Positions 7,975 through 14,007 of a stretch of 17,916 nt of DNA are shown one piece after another. Both the position numbers and the translations under genes were made by a program. The notes below the pieces were generated by a model. That model saw nothing but the letters and a program-made list of their open reading frames with translations, searched no databases and was not told where the DNA came from. Source of the DNA: Zipacnadum sp036504235. GTDB taxonomy: Bacteria; Armatimonadota; Zipacnadia; Zipacnadales; Zipacnadaceae. Positions within the stretch are counted from its first letter, which is position 1. Every line of letters starts with the position of its first letter. Location of the stretch: the NCBI GenBank assembly GCA_036504235.1, contig DASXVN010000025.1, forward strand, positions 1-17,916. Direction: 5' to 3'.

Positions 7975-8004
7975 ATGATAACCTAGCGGGACCGGCAGCG
8001 TCAA
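7975..8004 (-). promoter_or_regulatory. Near-leaderless promoter of the capA-like/foldase operon
   Basis: On the minus strand TTGACG (7999-8004) is followed after 18 bases by TATCAT (7975-7980), a strong sigma-70-type match. Only eight bases separate the -10 from the GTG start at 7966, so transcription is expected to begin at or within one or two bases of the start codon. The gene lacks a Shine-Dalgarno, which agrees. Confidence 0.65.
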
Positions 8005-8015
8005 CGCAAGGGGTG

Positions 8016-8167
8016 GCCGTTTCCCCCGGAGGGGCCGAATACGAGGACGGCCTGCGCAGCAGGCCGCCACAAGTATCCGGCCCACGGCTAGCGGTAGACC
8101 CTGGGCCGGATACTTGCGGCGTTCGCTCCGCTCACGTCCTCGTATGCGGCCCCTCCCGGGATACGGC
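8016..8167. repeat. Nested inverted-repeat element (two stems plus side hairpin)
   Basis: The outer arms 8016-8049 and 8135-8167 are complementary apart from a few mismatches and a two-base length difference. Inside, 8048-8066 forms an eight-base-pair hairpin (CGGCCTGC, loop GCA). A second stem follows: 8070-8084 with 8102-8116 is a perfect 15 base pairs, extended by 8065-8068 with 8118-8121. The central loop is 8085-8101. The right side (8122-8134) is unpaired. The end sequence GCCGTTTCCCC is shared with the element at 13084-13235. It lies between two divergent genes. Confidence 0.85.
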
Positions 8168-8181
8168 AGGCCCCTCCTCCT

Positions 8182-8211
8182 TTGCCGCGCACAAAGCCGC
8201 TATGCTATAAT
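8182..8211 (+). promoter_or_regulatory. Extended -10 promoter of queD, leaderless
   Basis: TGCTATAAT (8203-8211) is a consensus -10 with the extended TGn element; TTGCCG at 8182-8187 is a fair -35 at 18 bases. The -10 ends six bases before the queD ATG at 8218, so the predicted transcript starts at the A of the start codon or nearly so, leaving no room for a ribosome site or riboswitch. Confidence 0.7.
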
Positions 8212-8217
8212 CGCGGT

Positions 8218-8589
8218 ATGTACGAACTAACCGTGGAGCGGCAGTTTGCCGCTGCGCATCAACTGCGGGGCTATGATGGCCCCTGCGCCCGGTTGCACGG
8301 GCACAATTACCGCCTGCTGGTGGTATTTTCCGGCGCGGAGCTGGACGCCGACGGGTTCCTGGCCGATTTCACCGCGCTCAAGGCGGTCTGCGATCAGGTC
8401 CTGGAGGGGCTGGATCACCAGTTTCTCAACGATCTGCCCGCCTTCGGTCAGCGCAATCCGACCGCCGAGAACCTGGCCGCCTATCTCTACCGCGAACTGC
8501 GCGCCGCCGCGACCGATTTGCCGGTGCGCGTGCAGGCCGTGACCCTGTATGAGTCCGATACTTCCGCGGTGACCTACCGGGAGGAATAG
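8218..8589 (+). CDS. queD: 6-carboxy-5,6,7,8-tetrahydropterin synthase
   Basis: 123 residues, the usual size for QueD. It converts 7,8-dihydroneopterin triphosphate to 6-carboxytetrahydropterin, the second step of preQ0/queuosine synthesis, in the cytoplasm. Zinc ligands are His14 (AAAHQL), His28 and His30 (LHGHNY); Cys23 in PCARLHGH is the catalytic cysteine; LDHQFLND (65-72) carries the partner Asp/His; PTAEN (81-85) and YESDTS (111-116) are the closing substrate-binding motifs. I choose the ATG at 8218; a TTG at 8182 is in frame, but it would place the strong promoter inside the gene and adds twelve residues foreign to the family. queC follows three bases after the stop, so the two form an operon. 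Confidence 0.95.
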   Translation: MYELTVERQFAAAHQLRGYDGPCARLHGHNYRLLVVFSGAELDADGFLADFTALKAVCDQVLEGLDHQFLNDLPAFGQRNPTAENLAAYLYRELRAAATDLPVRVQAVTLYESDTSAVTYREE

Positions 8590-8592
8590 CCC

Positions 8593-9240
8593 GTGCGCTG
8601 CGTTTCCCTACTCTCCGGCGGCCTGGATTCCCTGGTGGCGACCGTGCTGGCCCGGCGGGAGCACGAGGTGGTCCTGGCGCTGACCTGCGACTACGGCCAG
8701 CGCGCCGCCCCGCGGGAGATCGCCGCCGCCCGCGCGCAGGCCGAGCGGCTGGGCCTCCCCCACCTGCTGGTCGAGCTACCCTGGCTGGGCGCCCTGGGGG
8801 GCAACGCGCTCACCGAACGCGACCGCGACCTGCCCCAGCCCGCGCCGGAGGAGCTGGACCGCCTGGACGTGACCCTGGAGACCGCGCAGGCCGTCTGGGT
8901 GCCCAACCGCAACGGGGTGCTCACCAACGTGGCCGCCGCGATCGCGGAGAGCCGGGGCGCGGAGGCCGTCCTCTGCGGCTTTAACGCCGAGGAGGGGGCG
9001 ACCTTTCCCGACAACACGCCGGAGTTTCTGGCCGCCGCCGACCAGCTCTGGCGCTACTCCACCGCCAACCAGGTGCGCCTGCTCTCGCCCACCATTGCGA
9101 TGGACAAGCGCGCCATAGTTCGCGCCGGCCGCGCCGCCGGCGCGCCGCTGGAGCTAGTCTGGAGCTGCTATACCGACCAGCCGGAGCCCTGCGGCCAGTG
9201 CGAGTCGTGTCGGAGGCTGGAGCGGGCGATAGAGGACTAG
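8593..9240 (+). CDS. queC: 7-cyano-7-deazaguanine (preQ0) synthase
   Basis: 215 residues with a GTG start; GGAGGA inside the end of queD serves as ribosome site. QueC uses ATP and ammonia to turn 7-carboxy-7-deazaguanine into preQ0. The PP-loop SGGLDS is at 8-13, substrate motifs VPNRN at 103-107 and FPDNTPEF at 138-145, and the C-terminal zinc site is Cys192, Cys200, Cys203, Cys206 (C-Y-T-D...CGQCESC). All hallmarks are intact. QueE, which makes its substrate, is not in the window. The product may feed tRNA queuosine or other deazapurine uses; nothing nearby (such as dpd DNA-modification genes) points to the latter. Confidence 0.95.
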   Translation: MRCVSLLSGGLDSLVATVLARREHEVVLALTCDYGQRAAPREIAAARAQAERLGLPHLLVELPWLGALGGNALTERDRDLPQPAPEELDRLDVTLETAQAVWVPNRNGVLTNVAAAIAESRGAEAVLCGFNAEEGATFPDNTPEFLAAADQLWRYSTANQVRLLSPTIAMDKRAIVRAGRAAGAPLELVWSCYTDQPEPCGQCESCRRLERAIED

Positions 9241-9275
9241 GGTCGGTGGTGATGGCCGGTGGTCGAGGGTGTGGG

Positions 9276-9414
9276 GCCGTTGCCGTACTGTAGGGCGGGG
9301 GCTCGTACCCCGCCGTCGCTGACGGAACAGCGATCGACGGGGCGGGTAACCCATCCCACAAACGGCTAACGGCCGGCGGGGTACACGCCCCCGCCCTACA
9401 GGACGGCTAACGGC
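9276..9414. repeat. GTAGGGCGGGGGC inverted-repeat element with internal insert
   Basis: The arms 9289-9315 and 9374-9400 are 27 bases each and differ at only two positions. They are flanked outside by GCCGTT-type ends (9276-9288 and 9401-9414), also complementary. The 58-base interior has a small hairpin (TCGCTG, six-base loop, CAGCGA) and a GGGCGGGTAACCCATCCC stretch that makes this copy longer than the one at 13843. It is the same family as the repeats at 144, 13843 and 17847. Confidence 0.85.
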
Positions 9415-9418
9415 CAAC

Positions 9419-9443
9419 GGCACACCGGCGAGACGCCGGTGCC
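9419..9443. repeat. CACCGGCG hairpin repeat, possible terminator
   Basis: CACCGGCG (9423-9430) pairs with CGCCGGTG (9434-9441) around an AGA loop, immediately after the 9276-9414 element. It looks like another exchangeable hairpin module. No T-run follows, so any terminator role would be weak. Confidence 0.5.
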
Positions 9444-9493
9444 ACTGACGGCGAGGCCGCAAGAAGATGACTAAAAGAAACAGGTGACTCAGT

Positions 9494-10504
9494 TTGAAAG
9501 CAGCTCGACTACACGCGCCGCATGACGTGCGTATTGACGAGGTTCCTACCCCGGTCGCCGGGCCGGGCGAGGTGCTGGTCCGGGTGCGGGCGGTTTCTAT
9601 TTGCCCCTCGGATTGGCGGCTGTATGAGGACGGCCATGCCAGCGGCGTGTACCCCGATCACCCCATGATTCAGGGGCACGAGTTCTCCGGCGACGTGGCC
9701 GCGCTGGGCGCGGGCGTTTCCGGGCCCGCCGTGGGCACGCCGGTAGCCGTGGAGCCTAGTTGGCACTGCGGCGAGTGCGACACCTGCCGCGCGGGGCTGG
9801 TCAACCTCTGCCGCCACGTGATCTTCCCCAGTTTCCCGCAGCGCGACGGCGCGCTGGCCGAGTATATCGCCTGCCCCGCCTCCGCCGTGCGGCCGCTGCC
9901 GCCGGGAACCAGCTATGCGGTCGGCGCGTTGATTGAGCCGCTGGGAGTGGGCCTGCACGCGGTGCGTTTGGCGCACCTAACGCCCGAGACGCGCGTCATT
10001 ATCCTGGGCGCGGGGGCGATCGGCATGTCCACGCTGCTGGTGGCCCACGCGCGCGGCGTCCAGCAGATCTCCGTGGTCGAGCCGCTGGCCGCCCGGCGCG
10101 AATGGCCGCAGCGGCTGGGCTGCGCCCCGGTGGTCGGCTCGTATCCGGAACTGGTCGCGGCCGGCGTGGAGGGTGACGTGGTCTTTGAGTGTTCCGGCGA
10201 GAGCAGCGCGGTGGAGGAAGCCCTGATCCTGGCCCGCCCCGGCGGCCTGGTGGTCGTGGTCGGCATCCCGCACCCCGACCGGGTGACTTTCGACTCCACC
10301 ATCCCCCGCCGCAAGGAGCTGACCGTCATCTTCTCCCGCCGCTCCCGCGAGTGCCTGGAGGAGTCGCTGGAGTTGCTGGCGAGCGGGCAGGTGGACCTGG
10401 CGTCCCTGCCCACGCGCGACTATACCCTGGAGCAGACCGCGGAGGCGCTGGACGACACCGCCGCGCGGCCCGGGGACATGCTGCGCGCTATCGTCCGTCC
10501 TTAG
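9494..10504 (+). CDS. Zinc-dependent medium-chain alcohol/polyol dehydrogenase
   Basis: 336 residues of the MDR superfamily, close in layout to threonine and sorbitol dehydrogenases. Catalytic zinc: Cys37 (ICPSDW), His62-Glu63 (GHEFSGDV) and Glu149 (IEPLGVG). Structural zinc: Cys92, Cys95, Cys98, Cys106 (HCGECDTCRAGLVNLC). The NAD-binding Rossmann motif GAGAIG is at 172-177; the following acidic residue in VVEPLA favours NAD over NADP. The substrate is unknown; a sugar alcohol, inositol-type or amino-alcohol compound is likely. The start is TTG, supported by AGGTGA six bases upstream and by the family's usual N-terminus. The next gene begins 45 bases downstream, so it may head the run ending at 13055. 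Confidence 0.87.
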   Translation: MKAARLHAPHDVRIDEVPTPVAGPGEVLVRVRAVSICPSDWRLYEDGHASGVYPDHPMIQGHEFSGDVAALGAGVSGPAVGTPVAVEPSWHCGECDTCRAGLVNLCRHVIFPSFPQRDGALAEYIACPASAVRPLPPGTSYAVGALIEPLGVGLHAVRLAHLTPETRVIILGAGAIGMSTLLVAHARGVQQISVVEPLAARREWPQRLGCAPVVGSYPELVAAGVEGDVVFECSGESSAVEEALILARPGGLVVVVGIPHPDRVTFDSTIPRRKELTVIFSRRSRECLEESLELLASGQVDLASLPTRDYTLEQTAEALDDTAARPGDMLRAIVRP

Positions 10505-10549
10505 GTCCCGCGCCCGCGCACGGACAGACATCTTGGGAGGTACACAGTC

Positions 10550-11026
10550 ATGGCTGACGACCAGAACCATTACGACGATGAGGCTGATATTCCAGAGGAG
10601 GAGCCGACTCCCCCGCCGCACGGGCGGGTAGCTCCCGAGGCCCCGGAGATCGAGGGCGGCATCCTGGAGGAAGAGATTCCCAGCCCCGCCCCGCATGGCC
10701 AGATTCCGCCCGGGGAGTGCGAGTGCCCGGAGTGCGCGGAGCACGAGCACGAGGCCGCGCCCACCTCGCTGGCCGACCTGAGCGTCTACGATATGCTGCG
10801 CTTCACGGTCGGCATGCTCAACCAGGCGGCCTGGGTGCACCTGGGGCTGGTCGTCGCGCCCGGCAGCACCGAACCGAAGCCGGACCTGCCGCAGGCCCGC
10901 GTGGCGATTGACACCCTGGAGGCGCTGGCCAAGCAACTCCAGCCGGACGCCAATGAGGAAGAGAAGCGCGAGCTGACGAACCTGCTGGACACGCTGCGCC
11001 TGAATTACGTGAGGAAGGTCGGGTAA
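10550..11026 (+). CDS. DUF1844 protein with acidic, cysteine-bearing N-terminal extension
   Basis: 158 residues. The C-terminal part (about 77-156) matches DUF1844: VYDMLRFTVGMLNQAAWVHLGL, DLPQARVAIDTLEALAKQL, then LRLNYVRKVG. The function of DUF1844 is not known; it is common in Planctomycetes, Deltaproteobacteria and Acidobacteria. The first 76 residues are strongly acidic and Pro-rich and contain two related stretches (EEEPTPPPHGRVAPE and EEEIPSPAPHGQIPPG), a small internal duplication. Next comes ECECPEC with Cys57, Cys59, Cys62 and then His-rich EHEHE, possibly a metal site. GGAGG lies nine bases before the ATG. The asparaginase gene starts two bases after the stop, which indicates co-translation. 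Confidence 0.85.
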   Translation: MADDQNHYDDEADIPEEEPTPPPHGRVAPEAPEIEGGILEEEIPSPAPHGQIPPGECECPECAEHEHEAAPTSLADLSVYDMLRFTVGMLNQAAWVHLGLVVAPGSTEPKPDLPQARVAIDTLEALAKQLQPDANEEEKRELTNLLDTLRLNYVRKVG

Positions 11027-11028
11027 TC

Positions 11029-12087
11029 ATGGCCGACCCCGCGGAGTTGGCTCGCGCGCAGTTGCTGGCGATCTCCTACCGCGGCCCCGTCGCCGAGGCC
11101 AGCCACTGGGGCCAGATCGCCGCCTGTCTGCCCTCCGGCCAACTCGTGGCCGGCTGGGGCGATCCCGAGGCCCTTGTGGTCCTGCGCTCGGCGGCCAAGC
11201 CGCTGCAGGCGCTGTCCGTGGTGACCTCCGGCGCGGCGGCGCGTTTTGGCCTGGAGCCGCGCCATTTGGCCCTGTGCAGCGGCTCGCATACCGGCTCCGC
11301 CGCCCATTTGCGCACGGTCCGGGAGATCATGGAGCGCATCGGCCTGGATGAGATCTACCTGGGCTGCGGCACGCATCTGCCCGACGATTCCGCGGAGGCG
11401 CACCGCCTCCAGCGCGACGGCCTCTGCCCCACGCCCTTCCACAACAACTGCTCCGGCAAACACGCCGGGATGCTGGCCACGGCGCTGGCGCTGGGCGCGC
11501 GGCCCGAGGGCTACCTGGACCCGCGCCACCCCGTGCAGAAGCTGATTCGCGAGCACCTCGCCGCGTTTTCCGACATGCCGGAGGACAACCTGCTGCCGCT
11601 GCCGGACGGCTGCGGCGCGCCGACTTACGCGCTGCCGCTGTGCGGCGTGGCCACGGCTTTCGCCCGGCTGGGCCGGCCGCAGGGCCTCCCCGAGGACCTA
11701 CGCGACGCCGCCGACCAGGTGACCCATGCGATCCGCCTGCACCCGGAGATGGTGCGCGGCGCCGGCTGTTTCAACACCGAACTGATTGAGCAGACCGAGG
11801 GCCGGGTGATTGCCAAGGGCGGCGCCGAGGGGCTTTTCGCGCTCGCCGTGCCCGCGGAGGGGCTGGGCGTCGCGGTGAAGGTGGCCGACGGCGGCGAACG
11901 CTGCTGGCCGCCGGTGGTACTGACCCTGCTGGGCAGCCGGCTGGGTCCGCTGCCCGACGCGCTGGCCGCGGCCGCCCGCGCCGAGCAGACCAACTGCCAC
12001 GAGACCGTGGTGGGCCAAGTCGAGCCGGCGGAGGGGCTGGCCACGCTGATTCCGCTCACCCTGCCCCGCGAGGAGACCACGCTTTGA
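11029..12087 (+). CDS. Asparaginase II family protein (Rhizobium etli ReAV type)
   Basis: 352 residues, full length for Asparaginase_II (PF06089). It hydrolyses L-asparagine to aspartate and ammonia by a mechanism unlike the E. coli enzymes. From what I recall of the ReAV structure, two Ser-Lys pairs and a Cys/Lys/Cys zinc site are expected. All are visible: Ser54-x-x-Lys57 (RSAAKPLQ), Ser86 (SGSHTG), Lys263 (AKGGAEG), and Cys141, Lys144 (NNCSGKH) and Cys195 (DGCGAP). The enzyme therefore looks active. No signal peptide, so cytoplasmic. GAGGAAGG about ten bases upstream is the ribosome site. The stop overlaps the next gene's TTG start, so the Gfo/Idh-like protein is translationally coupled. 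Confidence 0.92.
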   Translation: MADPAELARAQLLAISYRGPVAEASHWGQIAACLPSGQLVAGWGDPEALVVLRSAAKPLQALSVVTSGAAARFGLEPRHLALCSGSHTGSAAHLRTVREIMERIGLDEIYLGCGTHLPDDSAEAHRLQRDGLCPTPFHNNCSGKHAGMLATALALGARPEGYLDPRHPVQKLIREHLAAFSDMPEDNLLPLPDGCGAPTYALPLCGVATAFARLGRPQGLPEDLRDAADQVTHAIRLHPEMVRGAGCFNTELIEQTEGRVIAKGGAEGLFALAVPAEGLGVAVKVADGGERCWPPVVLTLLGSRLGPLPDALAAAARAEQTNCHETVVGQVEPAEGLATLIPLTLPREETTL

Positions 12088-13055
12088 CCGCTCACGACAA
12101 GCTGCGCGTGGCGCTGCTGGGCGCTGACGAGGAATCCGGCCTGCTGCTGGGGGCCTTGGTGGACGACGCCCGGGTGGGCGATGTCTACCTCGCCGAGCGG
12201 GACGAGAAGCTGGTCGCGCCGCTGACCCGCCGCTGGGGAATCATCAAACGCACGGTCGCCGACTGGCGAGAGTTGCTCCGCGAGGAGACGGTGGACGTGG
12301 TGTGGATCGCGGGGCCGCTGAGCGCCTCCCCGGAGGCGGCCGGCGCGGCGCTCGCGGCAGGCAAGCACGTCGTCCTGGCCGGCCCGCCCCGGTCGGCCGT
12401 GGACCTGCAACTCCTGGTCCAGGCGGCGCGGAAGGCGCCCGGGCGCCTGCGGGTGGCCCTGCCGCATCTGTACAACCCGACCGTCGTCAAGGCGCGGCAG
12501 GTCGTGGCCGCCGGCGACGTGGGCGAGCTGCAACTGGGGCAGGCGTTGGCTCTCATGCCGGCGGAAGCGGGGAAAACCGGCGCGAAGTCGGGCCTGGCGG
12601 CGGCTTTCACGGCGATCTATGTCCTGCAGGATTTCCTGGGACCGGCCACCTCGGTGGCGGCCTCCGCGGACCCCGGAGAGAAACTGGTGGGCGCAACGCT
12701 GCAGCACGCAGCGGCGCTGAGCACCTTGACCGCGGGCGGGCTGGACGCCGAGGCGCGCCCCGTGCAGGAGCGCCGGCTGGTGGGCACGGAGGGCACGCTG
12801 CTGCTGCGCGACGATCCGGAGGACGAACTGCCCCTGATCGGCCTGCGCGGCGAGGAGTTCATCCCGATCCCGGTGCGCGTGCCGCTGCACGTCTACCCCT
12901 ACGCGGTGGCCCAGGCGGCCCACGCCCTGGTGGACAGCCTCCTGGCGGAGAAAGACAACGAGGAGACGCTGGAGGCGGCTTTCCAGGCGCTGGCGACCGC
13001 GCGAGCGCTGGACGAGTCGGTGCGCAGCGGGCGCCGCGTGACCGTCGAGGAGTAG
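12084..13055 (+). CDS. Divergent Gfo/Idh/MocA-fold protein lacking the catalytic EKP motif
   Basis: 323 residues with a TTG start inside the asparaginase stop (TTGA overlap), preceded by AGGAG at eight bases. The Rossmann half (1-120) follows the Gfo/Idh order: LRVALLGADEESG, VDVVWIAGPLSASPEAAGAALAAGKHVVLAGPP. The dinucleotide loop is GADEESG instead of G-x-G-x-x-G. At 94-102 the family's KHV...EKP reads KHVVLAGPP, so the catalytic lysine is missing. The C-terminal half has beta-sheet features of the family (RRLVGTEGTLLLRDD). It may be a non-catalytic NAD(P)- or sugar-binding protein, or use different chemistry. Coupling to asparaginase suggests a linked job, but none is known to me. Confidence 0.75.
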   Translation: MTAHDKLRVALLGADEESGLLLGALVDDARVGDVYLAERDEKLVAPLTRRWGIIKRTVADWRELLREETVDVVWIAGPLSASPEAAGAALAAGKHVVLAGPPRSAVDLQLLVQAARKAPGRLRVALPHLYNPTVVKARQVVAAGDVGELQLGQALALMPAEAGKTGAKSGLAAAFTAIYVLQDFLGPATSVAASADPGEKLVGATLQHAAALSTLTAGGLDAEARPVQERRLVGTEGTLLLRDDPEDELPLIGLRGEEFIPIPVRVPLHVYPYAVAQAAHALVDSLLAEKDNEETLEAAFQALATARALDESVRSGRRVTVEE

Positions 13056-13083
13056 GTAGGTCGGGCGTCTCGCCCGGGCGGGG

Positions 13084-13235
13084 GCCGTTTCCCCGTAGGG
13101 GCGGAAGTTTCCCGGTCCGCCGGGAAATCTCCGCCCGCGCACACCACGAACCGGTTTCGCCCCAGTAACGTTAGCGGCCACCGCGGGCGGAGATTCGGCG
13201 CAGACGCCGAACTTCCGCCCCTACGGGGAAACGGC
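13084..13235. repeat. Nested inverted-repeat element able to form a four-way junction
   Basis: The outer arms 13084-13109 and 13210-13235 are a perfect 26-base inverted repeat. Inside, the left side holds a perfect hairpin (TTTCCCGG 13108-13115 with CCGGGAAA 13120-13127, four-base loop) and the right side another (TTCGGCG 13194-13200 with CGCCGAA 13205-13211, loop CAGA). A third perfect stem joins 13126-13139 with 13182-13195, enclosing a 42-base loop. Drawn out, this is a stem, two side hairpins and a terminal stem-loop. It lies between convergent genes (stop at 13055 and stop at 13252) and may also end transcription in both directions. Confidence 0.9.
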
Positions 13236-13251
13236 AACCGCCCCGATACTC

Positions 13252-13782
13252 TTAGGGCGCGGCCGAGGGCTTCGCCGGCTTGAGCCGGATGCCCAGGGCC
13301 GCGGCCAGGCCCTCGACCTGCTTGCGCAGCGCCGGGCCGCCCCGCTCTTCCACCCGCCGCAAGATGGCGTCGGCCACGCGCCGGCTGTGCTGGGGATCCT
13401 TGTTGACCAGGCGGCCGCAGGCCTCAAACTCCTCGAGCGTCACCCCGGAATCCGCCAGCACCTTGTCCATCAACGGCGGCACCAGTTGCGCCGCGTCCCC
13501 CCGGTCGCGAATATGCGCCACGCCGATCAGGATGGTCGCCGACAGCTCCACGAAAGCGGCCTCCGAGAGTCCCTCGGGGGTACGCGCGGGGACGCTGCCG
13601 GTCATTTCCGCCTGCGCCGCCACCTGCTCGGCCAGGACCCGGTTCTGGTCAGCCGCGGCGGCCGCCTGCCGCGCAGCGGCTTCCTGGCGGGCGTGCCGAA
13701 AATATACGGCGCCCCCCGCCGCCAGCAGCACGACCACGGCGGCCAGAATCCAGACGCGGCGAGAGCGGAGAGTCAGTTTCAT
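13252..13782 (-). CDS. Membrane-anchored protein of unknown function
   Basis: 176 residues, not recognised. One N-terminal transmembrane segment (about 9-28) follows a basic start (MKLTLRSRR), giving an N-in anchor or uncleaved signal. Residues 30-60 are an Ala/Gln/Glu-rich helix, probably coiled. From about 70 a compact helical domain is predicted (AAFVELSATILIGVAHIRDRG, LMDKVLADSGVTLEEFEACGRLV, SRRVADAILRRVEE), ending in a Lys/Pro/Ala tail. It stands alone on the minus strand between two repeat elements. The ATG has only a weak GGGG upstream. The domain is likely periplasmic or extracytoplasmic; its function is not known. Confidence 0.7.
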   Translation of the reverse strand: MKLTLRSRRVWILAAVVVLLAAGGAVYFRHARQEAAARQAAAAADQNRVLAEQVAAQAEMTGSVPARTPEGLSEAAFVELSATILIGVAHIRDRGDAAQLVPPLMDKVLADSGVTLEEFEACGRLVNKDPQHSRRVADAILRRVEERGGPALRKQVEGLAAALGIRLKPAKPSAAP

Positions 13783-13830
13783 GCCCCGAGTATGCCAGCT
13801 TCCCGGCTCCCGGTCAACCGGGGGGGCGTT

Positions 13831-13936
13831 GCCGTTGGCCTTTGTAGGGCGGGGGCTACGTCCCCCGCCGGACTAACGATTGGCACCGACGGCGGGGGAC
13901 GTAGCCCCCGCCCTACAGGACGACCTGAGCAGGTCG
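13831..13936. repeat. Perfect 28-base inverted repeat plus hairpin module
   Basis: The arms 13843-13870 and 13890-13917 are perfectly complementary over 28 bases, with a 19-base loop. Upstream is a GCCGTTGGCC end; just downstream, 13921-13936 forms a CGACCT/AGGTCG hairpin that matches the module at 8048-8066 in sequence and position after GGACG. It lies in the gap upstream of the DUF1003 gene and downstream (by transcription: upstream of the start) of the minus-strand gene at 13782. It is the cleanest copy of the family. Confidence 0.9.
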
Positions 13937-14007
13937 CCCCGCGCCTCGCAGCGAAATCATCCCTGCGCCCGCCCGCGCGGATTCCCTTTGTCTCCCGGAG
14001 GACCGAC

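Noticed and set aside
8182..8217. In-frame upstream TTG start for queD
   Set aside because: It adds twelve residues not seen in QueD and would put the consensus extended -10 promoter within the gene.
8168..8217. PreQ1 riboswitch ahead of queD
   Set aside because: There is no space between the predicted transcription start and the ATG, and no conserved aptamer pattern is visible.
9276..9414. CRISPR array or phage attachment site
   Set aside because: Copies of the repeat are scattered kilobases apart, are inverted pairs rather than regularly spaced direct repeats, and no cas or integrase gene is present.
11625..13181. 518-codon minus-strand open frame
   Set aside because: It lies antisense to asparaginase II and the Gfo/Idh-like gene, both with strong family motifs, and runs into an inverted-repeat element; low-complexity Arg/Gln composition.
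13084..13235. Cloverleaf RNA such as a tRNA or tmRNA
   Set aside because: Although it draws as a junction, it lacks the conserved T-loop, anticodon arm and acceptor features and is symmetrical on both strands, which suits a DNA repeat better.
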